In this document: positions 8,255-16,998 of the stretch, piece after piece
Numbering within the stretch: position 1 is the first letter of the stretch
How the letters are laid out: every line of letters starts with the position of its first letter
Assembly (NCBI RefSeq): GCF_035953295.1
Contig: NZ_CP108370.1
Location: 5,751,001 to 5,815,000, forward strand
Source of the DNA: Streptomyces sp. NBC_01335
GTDB lineage: Bacteria > Actinomycetota > Actinomycetes > Streptomycetales > Streptomycetaceae
Direction of reading: 5' to 3'
DNA length: 64,000 nucleotides
Notes under the pieces: generated by a model
Databases searched by the model: none
What the model saw: the letters and a program-made list of their open reading frames with translations, nothing else
Told to the model about the DNA's origin: nothing
Translations under genes and position numbers: made by a program

Positions 8255-11200
8255 CTAACGCTCCTGCTGGTGAGTGGGGCCGAGTTGGAAGCTGCCGGTC
8301 GACTGGCTGTTCGCCTGCCGACCCTGCTGGATGCCCCGGCGGAGATTGGTCAGACGCCCGCGCACGTCATCGGGCGCACGCGAAACCTGAGGTCCGGACT
8401 GGTGATTCTGCTGCTGAGCGGTACCCGGAACCAAATTGGCACGCGGAACCCGCCGGGGAAGCCCCGAAGTGGTGACACCGCCCGCGGCCGGCTTCTTGAC
8501 CCGCTCGGCCTGACGTACGAGTTCGTCGTTGGGCGAAGGCCGCCACGGACCCGCCGGGCTCGCGTCGCCGGAGGAACGCCGGGGCGCCTCCGGAGCCGGA
8601 ACCCCGCTGGGCTGCGAGGGAGCCGCCTCCGCCTGCGGCCGGCCGCCCTGCTGCGGACCGTGGAACCAGTTGGTCTCCAGCGTGTCGTACAGCGGGGTGC
8701 GGCCGTCGCCCGGACCGGCCGGCGGCAGCGCCTCGGGCGCGGACCGGCGCGGCGGCAGCGAACGCTGGGGCGGCTCGCCGGCCGGAGCCGGACGCGGCAC
8801 ACCCTGCTCGTCGCCGTCGCCGTACTGGCGCGGAGCGGGCAGCCCCTGGTCCGGAGCCCCGAAGTCGGGACGGGCGAACTGCGCGGTGCTCGCGGGGTCC
8901 TGCGGCCGCGGTACCGGCGGGGCCGAGAAGTCCGGGCGGGCGAACTCCGAGGTGGCACCGGGCCCCTGGCGGTCATCGCCCGGAGTGCGCCGGTTCAGCG
9001 GGGAGTTGAAGTTCCGGTTCGGGACGGGCCCCGCCGGAGCGGCGAACTGGCCCGTGGAATCGGTCTCTTCGTGCCCCCGCGGCGCGTCGGCGGGCCCGCG
9101 GTGCTGCGCGCCCCGGTCCTCCACGCCCCAGGTGGTGGTCTGCGGGTGCTGCGGCTTCGGGTTGCCCCCGGGCAGCTCGGCCCGCGGGCCACCGGGCGGC
9201 GGCAGCTGACGGCCGGGCCCGGTGGGCTGCTGGAACCCGTGCTGCCCCTGGCCGTCCTGGTTGCCCTGGCCCGGACCGGCCTGACCGCGCTGGGGCTGCA
9301 TGCCCTGCGGGCCGCCCAGGTCCTGGTTGTGGCCCTGGTTCTGGTCCTGCCCGAACGGGGGCCGGCCGCCCTGGCCCTGGTCCTGGCCGAACTGACCTGC
9401 CGGAGCGCCCTGGTTGCCCTGGAGGGGCTGGCCGTTCTGGTTGCCCTGGCCCTGCCACTGCTGCTGCGGACCGGTGGAGCCGAACACGTCCTGGCGTACG
9501 GGACGGCCGCCCTGCTCCGGCCGGGTCATGGGGGACTGCTGGGCCGGGGCGCCGTGCCCGAAGAGGTTCGTCCGGTCCTGCTCCGTACCGCCCTGCGCAC
9601 CGCGTGCGCCCAGCCGGGCGCCGCCGCCGAGGGCGCCACCGCCCTGCCGCTCGGGCCGCCCGAAGTCCTGCGGACCCTGCGGGCCTCCCTGCGGTACGGA
9701 CGGTCCGCCGGGCTGCCGCTGAGGCCCACCGGTCTGCGGGCCTCCCTGCTGGGACCCGCGCGCCGCGGTGTCCCGCGAGGGCAGCGCCGCGCGCGGACCG
9801 GAACCCGCGCCGACCTGGCCCCGGGCGGGCGCCGAGCCGGCGAGCCCCTTGGCACTGGCCTGCGGGCCGCCGAGACCGGCGCGCGGAGCGCCGGCGCCGC
9901 CGAGCAGACCGCCGGGCGCGGACGCCTGCTGACCCGCACCCTGCCTGGACGGCGGCTGCTTGCCGCCGTGCGCGACGTCCACCGGCAGCATGACGAGCGC
10001 CGTGGTGCCGCCGGAGTCGGAGGGCCGCAGCTGGATGCGGATGCCGTGACGGAGGGAGAGCCGGCCGACCACGAACAGACCCATGCGGCGGGAGACCGAC
10101 ACGTCCACGGTGGGCGGCGAGGCGAGCCGCTCGTTGATCGCCGCGAGGTCCTCGGGCGAGAGGCCGATACCGGTGTCGTGGATCTCGACGAGCACCCGTC
10201 CGTCCGGCAGGGCGTGACCCGTGACGCGGACCTTCGTCTGCGGCGAGGAGAACGACGTGGCGTTCTCCAGCAGCTCGGCGAGGAGGTGCACGAGGTCGTT
10301 GACGACCCGGCCGGCCACTTCGGTGGCGGGCACCGCGGCCAGTTCGATGCGCTCGTACTGCTCCACCTCGGAGGCGGCGGCGCGGAGCACGTCGACCAGC
10401 GGGACCGGGCGGGTCCAGCGGCGGCCCGGTTCCTCACCGGCGAGGACGAGGAGGTTCTCGCCGTTCCGGCGCATACGGGTCGCGAGGTGGTCGAGCTTGA
10501 AGAGCGAGGAGAGCTGGTCCGGGTCGGCCTCGCGGGACTCCAGCTCCGAGATGAGCGAGAGCTGACGCTGGATGAGGCCCTGGCTGCGGCGCGAGAGGTT
10601 GGTGAACATCGCGTTGACGTTCCCTCGGAGGAGGGCCTGCTCGGCGGCGAGGCGGACGGCCTCGCGGTGCACGTCGTCGAAGGCCGCGGCCACCTGGCCG
10701 ATCTCGTCGCGGGAGTGGACGCCGACGGACTCGACGGAGGTGTCGACGTCCTGCGGGTCGGTCTCGGAGAGCTGGCGGACGAGCTCGGGCAGCCGGTCCT
10801 GGGCGACCCGGGTCGCGGTGTCCTGGAGGCGGCGCAGCGAGCGGATCATGGACCGCGCCACGACGAAGGCGCCGACGAGCGAGACGCCGAGCACCAGCAG
10901 GATGATGGCACCGTTGAGGATCGCCTCGCGCTGGGAGGCCTCGCGCAGCTCGCGGGCCTTGCCCTCCATGTCGCTGAGGAGGGTCGCCTCGATGGTCTCC
11001 ATCGCCTGGATCTTGGTCGAGCTCTGGTCGTACCAGTCGAGGTAGGAACGCGGCTTGCGCCCGCTCAGGCCGACCGTGGTGTCCAGCACCTGCTTGGCGT
11101 AGGTGTTGGCCGCCTGGATCTCCGGGTTGCCGCTGGTCAGCGGCGCCGTGAGGTCGGAGGCACTGTTCCCGGTGGTCGCGTAGATGGTCTCGAAGGAGTT

Positions 11201-12112
11201 CATCGCCAGGCTCTCCTTGCGGAGCGCGTTGCGACCGAACTGCTTGTCGTTGTCGCTGAGCCTGGTCTTCGTGCTGTTTCCGCCCGGCAGTGCGGCGGCG
11301 ATGATCGCCCGCTGGACCGAGGCGTACTCCTTGGCGGAGGAGAAGGCCGCCAGCGCACGGGTGCGCTTGATCATCTCGGGGCTGGAGGTCGCCTGCGCCA
11401 TGTCCTGGGAGAGGCTCAGCAGCGAGGTGATCAACTGGCTGTACTGGTCGATCGTGTTGACGCTCGGAGAGCCGCTGGCGTACGCGGTCTTGCGGATGTC
11501 GCGGATCTGCCCGAGCTGCGTCGCGATCATGTTGACGCTTGCGTGGATGCCTTCGAGGGCCTCGTCGCCCTCCGTGTCCCCGATGGCCATGGTGGCGTCG
11601 AGGAAGGCGTCCTTGGCCCGGTCCGTCTTCTTCCGGGGTTCGGTGACCTTGTAGTTGGTCGCCTTCACGCCGTTGGAGAGCGGTCCCGCCGACTCGTCGC
11701 GCTCGACCTGCAGGGCCTGCGCGAGCGCGGTGGCCTGCTTGGTCATCTGCGTCAGCAGCTGCATGTGCTCCAGCTGCTGGATGTCGTTCATCGACTCGTT
11801 GATGCGGAGTCCGCCCAGCGAGGTCGCCGCGACCACGGGGAGTGCCAGGAGGGAGACCAGGCGGGTGCTGATGCGCCAGTTACGCAGGGCTACGCGTGAA
11901 CCCGTGCTCACCGGGTCCCGGGGTTTCGCCGCCGCTGCCGGCTCGGCGCTTTCGGTCGTGGTGGAACCCGTGCGCGCGGTCTGTTCCGCGCCGTCGCCGG
12001 CGCCGGCCGACCCGGGGTTCTGGGCGTGCTGGGGCGAGGAGCCGCGGTCGGTCCCGCCGCGCGGCTCCTGTTCCGCCGGAGCGCTGCCATCCCTCTTGAA
12101 ACGTCCCTGCAC
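8255..12112 (-). CDS. cvnA1: Conservon sensor-kinase-like protein CvnA1
   Basis: A 1285-residue protein from the GTG at 12112 (MQGRFKRDG...); the frame is open further upstream to 12307 but that part looks noncoding. Architecture: disordered N-terminus, membrane segment at about residues 81-105, extracytoplasmic nitrate-sensor-like region, second membrane segment at about 397-420, HAMP-like linker, and GHKL ATPase with ELLENATSFSS and IHDTGIGL. The last 570 or so residues are an extremely glycine-, glutamine- and proline-rich tail, longer than in CvnA2, with the shared LPRRVPRANL / NLRRGIQQGR terminus. S. coelicolor cvnA1 (SCO5544, recalled) occupies the same place. Confidence 0.9.
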   Translation of the reverse strand: MQGRFKRDGSAPAEQEPRGGTDRGSSPQHAQNPGSAGAGDGAEQTARTGSTTTESAEPAAAAKPRDPVSTGSRVALRNWRISTRLVSLLALPVVAATSLGGLRINESMNDIQQLEHMQLLTQMTKQATALAQALQVERDESAGPLSNGVKATNYKVTEPRKKTDRAKDAFLDATMAIGDTEGDEALEGIHASVNMIATQLGQIRDIRKTAYASGSPSVNTIDQYSQLITSLLSLSQDMAQATSSPEMIKRTRALAAFSSAKEYASVQRAIIAAALPGGNSTKTRLSDNDKQFGRNALRKESLAMNSFETIYATTGNSASDLTAPLTSGNPEIQAANTYAKQVLDTTVGLSGRKPRSYLDWYDQSSTKIQAMETIEATLLSDMEGKARELREASQREAILNGAIILLVLGVSLVGAFVVARSMIRSLRRLQDTATRVAQDRLPELVRQLSETDPQDVDTSVESVGVHSRDEIGQVAAAFDDVHREAVRLAAEQALLRGNVNAMFTNLSRRSQGLIQRQLSLISELESREADPDQLSSLFKLDHLATRMRRNGENLLVLAGEEPGRRWTRPVPLVDVLRAAASEVEQYERIELAAVPATEVAGRVVNDLVHLLAELLENATSFSSPQTKVRVTGHALPDGRVLVEIHDTGIGLSPEDLAAINERLASPPTVDVSVSRRMGLFVVGRLSLRHGIRIQLRPSDSGGTTALVMLPVDVAHGGKQPPSRQGAGQQASAPGGLLGGAGAPRAGLGGPQASAKGLAGSAPARGQVGAGSGPRAALPSRDTAARGSQQGGPQTGGPQRQPGGPSVPQGGPQGPQDFGRPERQGGGALGGGARLGARGAQGGTEQDRTNLFGHGAPAQQSPMTRPEQGGRPVRQDVFGSTGPQQQWQGQGNQNGQPLQGNQGAPAGQFGQDQGQGGRPPFGQDQNQGHNQDLGGPQGMQPQRGQAGPGQGNQDGQGQHGFQQPTGPGRQLPPPGGPRAELPGGNPKPQHPQTTTWGVEDRGAQHRGPADAPRGHEETDSTGQFAAPAGPVPNRNFNSPLNRRTPGDDRQGPGATSEFARPDFSAPPVPRPQDPASTAQFARPDFGAPDQGLPAPRQYGDGDEQGVPRPAPAGEPPQRSLPPRRSAPEALPPAGPGDGRTPLYDTLETNWFHGPQQGGRPQAEAAPSQPSGVPAPEAPRRSSGDASPAGPWRPSPNDELVRQAERVKKPAAGGVTTSGLPRRVPRANLVPGTAQQQNHQSGPQVSRAPDDVRGRLTNLRRGIQQGRQANSQSTGSFQLGPTHQQER

Positions 12113-12451
12113 TAGCGTCGCAACCTCTGGACCAGGCGTCCCTCCGCATGCGCGGCGGTGACGGTGTCGGCGTCGTGGGGCGCTGGACGCGCCCCATGGT
12201 GGTCGTTGAACGACCGGCGTTCTTGAACCCCCTCCGCCGCCACTCGGCGCTGCGTTGCGCCCCTGCGCGCCGGTCTCTACCCGCGGCGGTGCGTGGAATT
12301 CCAGCACAGTGCCGGACCTCCAACAAGGCCCGTGGGTTCCCCATGGGTGGGTGTCACAGGGCGTGATGGCCGTGTGACCAGCCGTGCAGCGTGTTCATGT
12401 GGAAAGTGGATCATTACGGACAGGTCAGTCGGACGAGTGTGGTGTCCCAGT

Positions 12452-12571
12452 CCTGATGATCAGGAGCGGAATAGAACATTCAGTGATGCAATGTCCGTTT
12501 CCACTTGCGTGATCATCATTCCGGTATGCGGCTTTTGTGGTGCTGGTCGTGAGCAAACTCACATGATGATC
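12452..12571. promoter_or_regulatory. TGATGATC repeats and GTGAG/CTCAC palindrome upstream of cvnA1
   Basis: TGATGATC occurs at 12454 and 12564 and in inverse orientation (GATCATCA) at 12511, spaced 57 and 53 bp. The first copy lies inside the 13-bp palindrome CCTGATGATCAGG (12452-12464). Just before the third copy is GTGAG-CAAA-CTCAC (12549-12562). The GTGA/TCAC half-sites resemble those of BldD-type sites, but this is inference only. The cluster looks like an operator region for cvn1. Confidence 0.5.
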
Positions 12572-12647
12572 GCCGTCTCATCCGGGGTAAGGCCGGGAAT
12601 CCGATGTTTAGCCTGACGCTTTACTGGGATGGCGAACCCGACCAACT

Positions 12648-12669
12648 GGGCGCACCCCGGGGTGCGCCC
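12648..12669. promoter_or_regulatory. 22-bp perfect palindrome upstream of the 54-residue gene
   Basis: GGGCGCACCCC is followed directly by its reverse complement, ending 24 bp before the ATG at 12694. As RNA it would form a 9-bp stem with a CCGG loop in the leader. It could be an operator, or a leader hairpin affecting expression of the small protein. No U-tract follows. Confidence 0.5.
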
Positions 12670-12693
12670 CCGGCGACAAGGTCCTCACGGCAG

Positions 12694-12858
12694 ATGAACA
12701 CGACGCAGTCCCGCAAGCTCGCCAACCCCCGGCGCACCACGCTGGCGCACCTCACGGACGCCTCCACGCTGCGCGCCCCCGAGCTCTCCGAGCGGCCCGA
12801 GTACACCAACGCGCTGCCCACGCAGACGGCCAACCCGCGCCGCACCATCCTCAGGTAG
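12694..12858 (+). CDS. Small protein of unknown function, 54 aa
   Basis: I do not recognise this family. It begins MNTTQSRKLANPRRTTL and ends QTANPRRTILR, so the motif ANPRRT-x-L occurs near both ends (about residues 10-17 and 46-53). The middle carries APELSERPEY. It is hydrophilic and basic at both ends, with no signal peptide or membrane segment. Third-position GC is high throughout, supporting coding. No good ribosome-binding site precedes the ATG; a longer in-frame start at 12604 would read through the palindrome and seems less likely. It lies divergent from cvnA1 and upstream of the fumarylacetoacetate-hydrolase-family gene. Confidence 0.6.
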   Translation: MNTTQSRKLANPRRTTLAHLTDASTLRAPELSERPEYTNALPTQTANPRRTILR

Positions 12859-13020
12859 GCACCGCCCGCCGGGAGTCCGGCCGGCTCGCTCGTCCCTGTC
12901 GTCCGCACCTGCGGGGGGACGGCGACGATCCGCCGGACACTCCCCGGTCCGCGCGCGGCGAGGCGATAGCCTGGAGCGTCAGTCTTCAGCCAGCCAGCAA
13001 GTGAGGGGCGACAGCATCCC

Positions 13021-13806
13021 GTGCGCATCGCCAGGTTCTCCATCGACGGCAATGTCGCCTTCGGCGCCGTCGAGGGTGAGGGCACCGTGGAATCCGGTGG
13101 CCTCGTCCTCGACATCATCAAGGGCATTCCGTACGCCGACTTCGAGCTCTCCGGCACCAAGGTCCCGCTGAGCAAGGTCAGGCTCCTGCCCCCCGTGCTC
13201 CCCAACAAGGTCGTGGCCATCGGCCGCAACTACGCGGAGCACGCCGCCGAACTGGGCAACGAGGTCCCGGACGTCCCGGTCGCCTTCTTCAAGCCCACCA
13301 CCTCGGTGATCGGCTCCGGCGACGCCATCGAGTACCCCTCCTTCTCGAACGAGGTCCACTACGAGGCCGAACTGGCCGTGGTGATCGGCCGGATGTGCCG
13401 CGAGGTCCCCCGCGAGCGGGTCAAGGACGTCATCCTCGGCTACACCTGCGCCAACGACGTCACCGCCCGTGACGCGCAGAAGCGCGAGAAGCAGTGGGCC
13501 CGGGCCAAGGGCTTCGACACCTCCTGCCCGCTCGGCCCCTGGGTGGAGACCGACCTGGACCCGTCCGACCTGACGATCCAGGCGACGGTCAACGGCGAAC
13601 AGCGTCAGCTCGGCCGTACGAGCGAGATGATCCGTTCCGTCGAGGACCTGGTCGTCCACATCACCGAGGCGATGACGCTCCTCCCCGGCGACGTCATCCT
13701 CACCGGAACCCCCGCGGGGGTCGGCCCCCTGCACGTCGGCGACGAGGTCGCCGTCACCATCGAAGGCATCGGCACTCTCACCAACAAGGTGATCAAGCGT
13801 GGTTAA
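13021..13806 (+). CDS. Fumarylacetoacetate hydrolase family protein
   Basis: A 261-residue single-domain FAH-family protein starting at GTG with GAGGGGCGAC upstream. The family includes acylpyruvate hydrolases, oxaloacetate decarboxylases and 2-keto acid hydratases using a divalent metal. Visible marks are IGRNYAEHA at about 68-75, the metal-binding E-x-E at 115-117 ([11 protein letters not shown]), and [12 protein letters not shown] with Asp146. The substrate cannot be assigned. Its stop overlaps the gltX start by 8 bp, so the two are probably translated together. Confidence 0.9.
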   Translation: MRIARFSIDGNVAFGAVEGEGTVESGGLVLDIIKGIPYADFELSGTKVPLSKVRLLPPVLPNKVVAIGRNYAEHAAELGNEVPDVPVAFFKPTTSVIGSGDAIEYPSFSNEVHYEAELAVVIGRMCREVPRERVKDVILGYTCANDVTARDAQKREKQWARAKGFDTSCPLGPWVETDLDPSDLTIQATVNGEQRQLGRTSEMIRSVEDLVVHITEAMTLLPGDVILTGTPAGVGPLHVGDEVAVTIEGIGTLTNKVIKRG

Positions 13807-15274
13807 CGGATCTTCCCCCCGTGTCCGGTTCTGTCCCTCCCCGACCGGCAACCCCCACGTGGGCCTGGTCCGGACGGCTCTCTTCAACTGGGCCTTCGCC
13901 CGGCACAACGAGGGCTCGCTGGTCTTCCGCATCGAGGACACCGACGCGGCGCGCGACTCGGAGGCGTCGTACGAGCAGCTGCTCGACTCGATGCGCTGGC
14001 TCGGCTTCGACTGGAACGAGGGCCCCGAGGTCGGCGGCCCGCACGCCCCGTACCGCCAGTCGCAGCGGATGGACATCTACCGCGACGTCGCCGAGAAGCT
14101 GAAGGCCGGCGGGTACGCGTACGACTGCTACTGCACCACCGAGGAGCTCGACGCCCGCCGCGACGCCGCCCGCGCCGCCGGCAAGCCGTCCGGGTACGAC
14201 GGCCACTGCCGCGAGCTCACCGCCGAGCAGGTCGCGGCGTACGAGGCCGAGGGCCGCGCGCACATCGTGCGCTTCCGGATGCCCGACGTGCCGCAGACCT
14301 TCACCGACCTGGTGCGCGGCGAGCTGACCTTCCAGCCGGAGAACGTGCCGGACTACGGCATCGTCCGCGCCAACGGGGCCCCGCTCTACACGCTGGTCAA
14401 CCCGGTCGACGACGCGCTGATGGAGATCACCCACGTCCTGCGCGGCGAGGACCTGCTCTCCTCCACCCCCCGCCAGCTCGCCCTGTACGCGGCCCTCACC
14501 GAGCTGGGCATCGCCAAGGCCACCCCGGCCTTCGGCCACCTGCCCTACGTCATGGGCGAGGGCAACAAGAAGCTGTCCAAGCGGGACCCGCAGGCGTCGC
14601 TCAACCTCTACCGCGAGCGCGGCTTCCTCCCCGAGGGGCTGCTCAACTACCTCTCGCTGCTGGGCTGGTCGATCGCCGAGGACCGCGACATCTTCTCGAT
14701 CGAGGAGATGGTGGCGGCCTTCGACATCGCGGACGTCAACGCCAACCCGGCCCGCTTCGACCTCAAGAAGGCCGAGCACATCAACGCCGAGCACATCCGC
14801 CGGCTCGACGTGAAGGACTTCACCGACGCGTGCGGTCCCTGGCTGCGGGCGCCGTACGCGAACTGGGCCCCCGAGTCGTTCGACGCGGACAGGTTCGCCG
14901 AGATCGCGCCGCACGCCCAGACCCGGGTGACCGTCCTCTCCGACATCACCGCCAACGTCGACTTCCTCTTCCTCGACGAGCCGGTGGAGGACGAGGCGTC
15001 CTGGACCAAGGCGATGAAGGAGGGCTCCGACGCCCTGCTGACCACCGCCCGCGCCAACCTGGCCGACGCCGAGTGGAACGCCGAGGCGCTGAAGAACGCC
15101 GTCCTCGCGGCGGGCGAGGCCCACGGCCTCAAGCTCGGCAAGGCCCAGGCCCCGGTGCGCGTCGCCGTCACCGGCCGCACGGTCGGCCTGCCGCTCTTCG
15201 AGTCCATGGAGATCCTGGGCCGCGAGAAGACCCTGTCCCGGGTGGACGCGGCTCTCGCGAAGCTCACCGCGTAA
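13799..15274 (+). CDS. gltX: Glutamyl-tRNA synthetase
   Basis: A 491-residue class I aminoacyl-tRNA synthetase charging tRNA-Glu (often discriminating or non-discriminating in actinobacteria). The HIGH signature appears as PHVG in [19 protein letters not shown] near the N-terminus, and the KMSKS equivalent is KLSKR at about 258-262. The length is normal for bacterial GltX. The GTG start overlaps the preceding gene. Three tRNA-Glu genes follow about 1.1 kb downstream. Confidence 0.96.
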   Translation: MVNGSSPRVRFCPSPTGNPHVGLVRTALFNWAFARHNEGSLVFRIEDTDAARDSEASYEQLLDSMRWLGFDWNEGPEVGGPHAPYRQSQRMDIYRDVAEKLKAGGYAYDCYCTTEELDARRDAARAAGKPSGYDGHCRELTAEQVAAYEAEGRAHIVRFRMPDVPQTFTDLVRGELTFQPENVPDYGIVRANGAPLYTLVNPVDDALMEITHVLRGEDLLSSTPRQLALYAALTELGIAKATPAFGHLPYVMGEGNKKLSKRDPQASLNLYRERGFLPEGLLNYLSLLGWSIAEDRDIFSIEEMVAAFDIADVNANPARFDLKKAEHINAEHIRRLDVKDFTDACGPWLRAPYANWAPESFDADRFAEIAPHAQTRVTVLSDITANVDFLFLDEPVEDEASWTKAMKEGSDALLTTARANLADAEWNAEALKNAVLAAGEAHGLKLGKAQAPVRVAVTGRTVGLPLFESMEILGREKTLSRVDAALAKLTA

Positions 15275-15310
15275 GAGGCTCACCGCGTAGCGCGGCGCCG
15301 TACGCCCCAG

Positions 15311-15350
15311 GGGGCGGGCCACCGGAAAGAACCTTCCGGCGGCCCGCCCC
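15311..15350. terminator. Hairpin downstream of gltX
   Basis: GGGGCGGGCC-A-CCGGAA pairs with TTCCGG-C-GGCCCGCCCC around a six-base loop, a 16-bp stem with one mismatch. It lies 37 bp after the gltX stop. Confidence 0.75.
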
Positions 15351-15449
15351 TCGGCATTCCCGGCCCCCGGACGCTTTCGTGAGGCTCGGGCGCACCTGTG
15401 GCCGGTTCTCGCCGGGTGGGGCCGGGGGCGGGCCGGTAGCGTGGCGTCC

Positions 15450-16166
15450 ATGCCGATCCGCGCGGTGCTCTGGGACGTCGACGACACGCTCTTCGACTAC
15501 TCCGGCGCCGACCGCGTCGCCATGGCGCGGCTGCTGGAGCTGGAGGGGCTGCCCGGCGGCTGGCACACCCCCGACGAGGCGCTGGACGGCTGGCGGGCGC
15601 TCACCGGTCGCCACTGGGCGCGGTTCGCCGCGGGGGAGACGGACTACGAGGGGCAGCGCAGGGACCGGGTGCGGGAGTTCCTGGGACGGGAGCTGACGGA
15701 CGCGGAGGCCGACGCGTGGTTCCGTCGGCACGCGGCCCACTACGAGGCCGCCTGGAGCCTCTTCCCCGACGTGCTCCCGGTCCTCGACCTGCTGGACGGC
15801 TACCGCCACGGAGTCCTGTCCAACGCCAGTTCCGGACAGCAGGACCGCAAGCTGAGCGCGCTGGGCGTACGCCACCGGTTCGAGGCGCTGCTGTGCGCCG
15901 TGGAGCTCGGCGTCTCCAAACCCGATCCCGGCGCCTTCCACGCCGCCTGCGAGGCGCTCGCCCTGGAACCGCACGAGGTGGCGTACGTGGGGGACGAGCC
16001 CGACATCGACGCCGCCGGCGCGGTCGCGGCCGGGCTGACGGGGATCTGGCTGGACCGGGCGGAGCGGGGTGGCAGGGCCGATCTCGTACGGATCACGGGC
16101 CTCCACCAGCTGCCGGGGGTGCTGTCGCGGGATACCCGTTTTGGAGCGTCGGACACCTTCGGGTAA
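15450..16166 (+). CDS. HAD-family hydrolase
   Basis: A phosphatase-like HAD superfamily protein of 238 residues from ATG 15450 (a GTG three codons earlier is possible). Motif I is DVDDTLFDYSG with the nucleophile Asp, motif II the LSNASSG segment, motif III Lys in VSKPDPGAF, and motif IV GDEPDIDAAGAVAAG. A helical cap follows motif I, typical of subfamily I. The physiological substrate is unknown. The end of the gene overlaps the presumed promoter of the tRNA cluster. Confidence 0.88.
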   Translation: MPIRAVLWDVDDTLFDYSGADRVAMARLLELEGLPGGWHTPDEALDGWRALTGRHWARFAAGETDYEGQRRDRVREFLGRELTDAEADAWFRRHAAHYEAAWSLFPDVLPVLDLLDGYRHGVLSNASSGQQDRKLSALGVRHRFEALLCAVELGVSKPDPGAFHAACEALALEPHEVAYVGDEPDIDAAGAVAAGLTGIWLDRAERGGRADLVRITGLHQLPGVLSRDTRFGASDTFG

Positions 16167-16169
16167 TGT
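16141..16169 (+). promoter_or_regulatory. Promoter of the tRNA cluster
   Basis: TTGGAG (16141-16146) and TAATGT (16164-16169) are separated by 17 bp, a good housekeeping-sigma promoter. The -10 element overlaps the TAA stop of the HAD gene. Transcription would begin roughly 75 bp before the first tRNA. Confidence 0.6.
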
Positions 16170-16251
16170 TCTTTCTGCGCCGCCCGAGCGGGCCGAAAGA
16201 TCCGGCCGGGAAGCGCAGACAGAGACAAAGCCTCTAGGGGTTGCGTTTCAG

Positions 16252-16323
16252 TGGGCTATGGTGTAATTGGCAACACTACGGTTTCTGGTACCGTCATTCT
16301 AGGTTCGAGTCCTGGTAGCCCAG
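16252..16323 (+). tRNA. tRNA-Gln (CTG), copy 1
   Basis: A 72-nt cloverleaf: acceptor TGGGCTA pairs with TAGCCCA, anticodon loop contains CTG, and the T arm contains GGTTCGAGTCC. CCA is not encoded beyond the discriminator G. Confidence 0.95.
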
Positions 16324-16358
16324 CGCAAGACCGAAGTTCGTAGGACTTCAAGGAACAA

Positions 16359-16431
16359 GCCCCCGTTGTGTAGCGGCCTAGCACGCTGCCCTCTCACGGC
16401 AGTAGCGCCGGTTCGAATCCGGTCGGGGGTA
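16359..16431 (+). tRNA. tRNA-Glu (CTC), copy 1
   Basis: A 73-nt cloverleaf with acceptor GCCCCCG/CGGGGGT (the first pair is G-U), anticodon CTC and T-arm GGTTCGAATCC. It lies 35 bp after tRNA-Gln copy 1. Confidence 0.95.
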
Positions 16432-16493
16432 CAGATCCTTCCCGCGGGAACAATCCGGGTCGCACCCGATGTTCTTGATGCAGGATCGCTAGG

Positions 16494-16566
16494 GCCCCCG
16501 TTGTGTAGCGGCCTAGCACGCTGCCCTCTCACGGCAGTAGCGCCGGTTCGAATCCGGTCGGGGGTA
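16494..16566 (+). tRNA. tRNA-Glu (CTC), copy 2
   Basis: The 73-nt sequence matches the other two tRNA-Glu copies. Its flanking spacers differ from those of the duplicated Gln-Glu unit. Confidence 0.95.
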
Positions 16567-16578
16567 CGTACCACACCA

Positions 16579-16650
16579 TGGGCTATGGTGTAATTGGCAA
16601 CACTACGGTTTCTGGTACCGTCATTCTAGGTTCGAGTCCTGGTAGCCCAG
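16579..16650 (+). tRNA. tRNA-Gln (CTG), copy 2
   Basis: Identical by eye to copy 1 and followed by the same 35-bp spacer (CGCAAGACCGAAGTTCGTAG...) before the next tRNA-Glu. Confidence 0.95.
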
Positions 16651-16685
16651 CGCAAGACCGAAGTTCGTAGGACTTCAAGGAACAA

Positions 16686-16758
16686 GCCCCCGTTGTGTAG
16701 CGGCCTAGCACGCTGCCCTCTCACGGCAGTAGCGCCGGTTCGAATCCGGTCGGGGGTA
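16686..16758 (+). tRNA. tRNA-Glu (CTC), copy 3
   Basis: The last gene of the cluster, identical in sequence to the other tRNA-Glu copies and followed 16 bp later by a strong terminator. Confidence 0.95.
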
Positions 16759-16774
16759 CAAGTCAGCGGTAGGG

Positions 16775-16805
16775 AAAGGCCCTTCACCTCGGTGAAGGGC
16801 CTTTT
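16775..16805 (+). terminator. Rho-independent terminator of the tRNA cluster
   Basis: AAAGGCCCTTCACC pairs with GGTGAAGGGCCTTT and is followed by TTTTTC, a canonical intrinsic terminator after the last tRNA-Glu. Confidence 0.9.
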
Positions 16806-16998
16806 TCGTGCAACCGGAGAGCCGGCACCGGAGGCCGGACAGCCCAACAGCCCGTTCGGGCCCGGCCGTTCGGGCCCGGACATGAAGAAGGCCGCCACGA
16901 CGCTGGGGCGGCCAGTGCGAACACGAGCGGAAACGTAAGCAGGAGCGGTGACGCGGTGACTCGGTAACGGCGGGCGGGTGGACGGTCGGTGGAGGGGG

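Larger units (their letters stand above)
12113..12693. other. Divergent intergenic region cvnA1 / small protein gene
   Basis: About 580 bp with no supported gene other than the flanking starts. The part from about 12370 to 12600 is markedly AT-richer than the rest of the window and carries several operator-like repeats, listed separately. It must contain the cvn1 promoter and probably that of the rightward small gene. Confidence 0.6.

Noticed and set aside
7835..11899. A 1354-codon plus-strand open frame opposite cvnB1/cvnA1
   Set aside because: Same cause: the minus strand carries a coherent conservon, while the plus translation is a Leu/Gly/Arg-rich low-complexity chain.
16299..16898. Short open frames running through the tRNA cluster on both strands
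   Set aside because: They translate tRNA sequence; their repeated peptides come from the duplicated tRNA genes.
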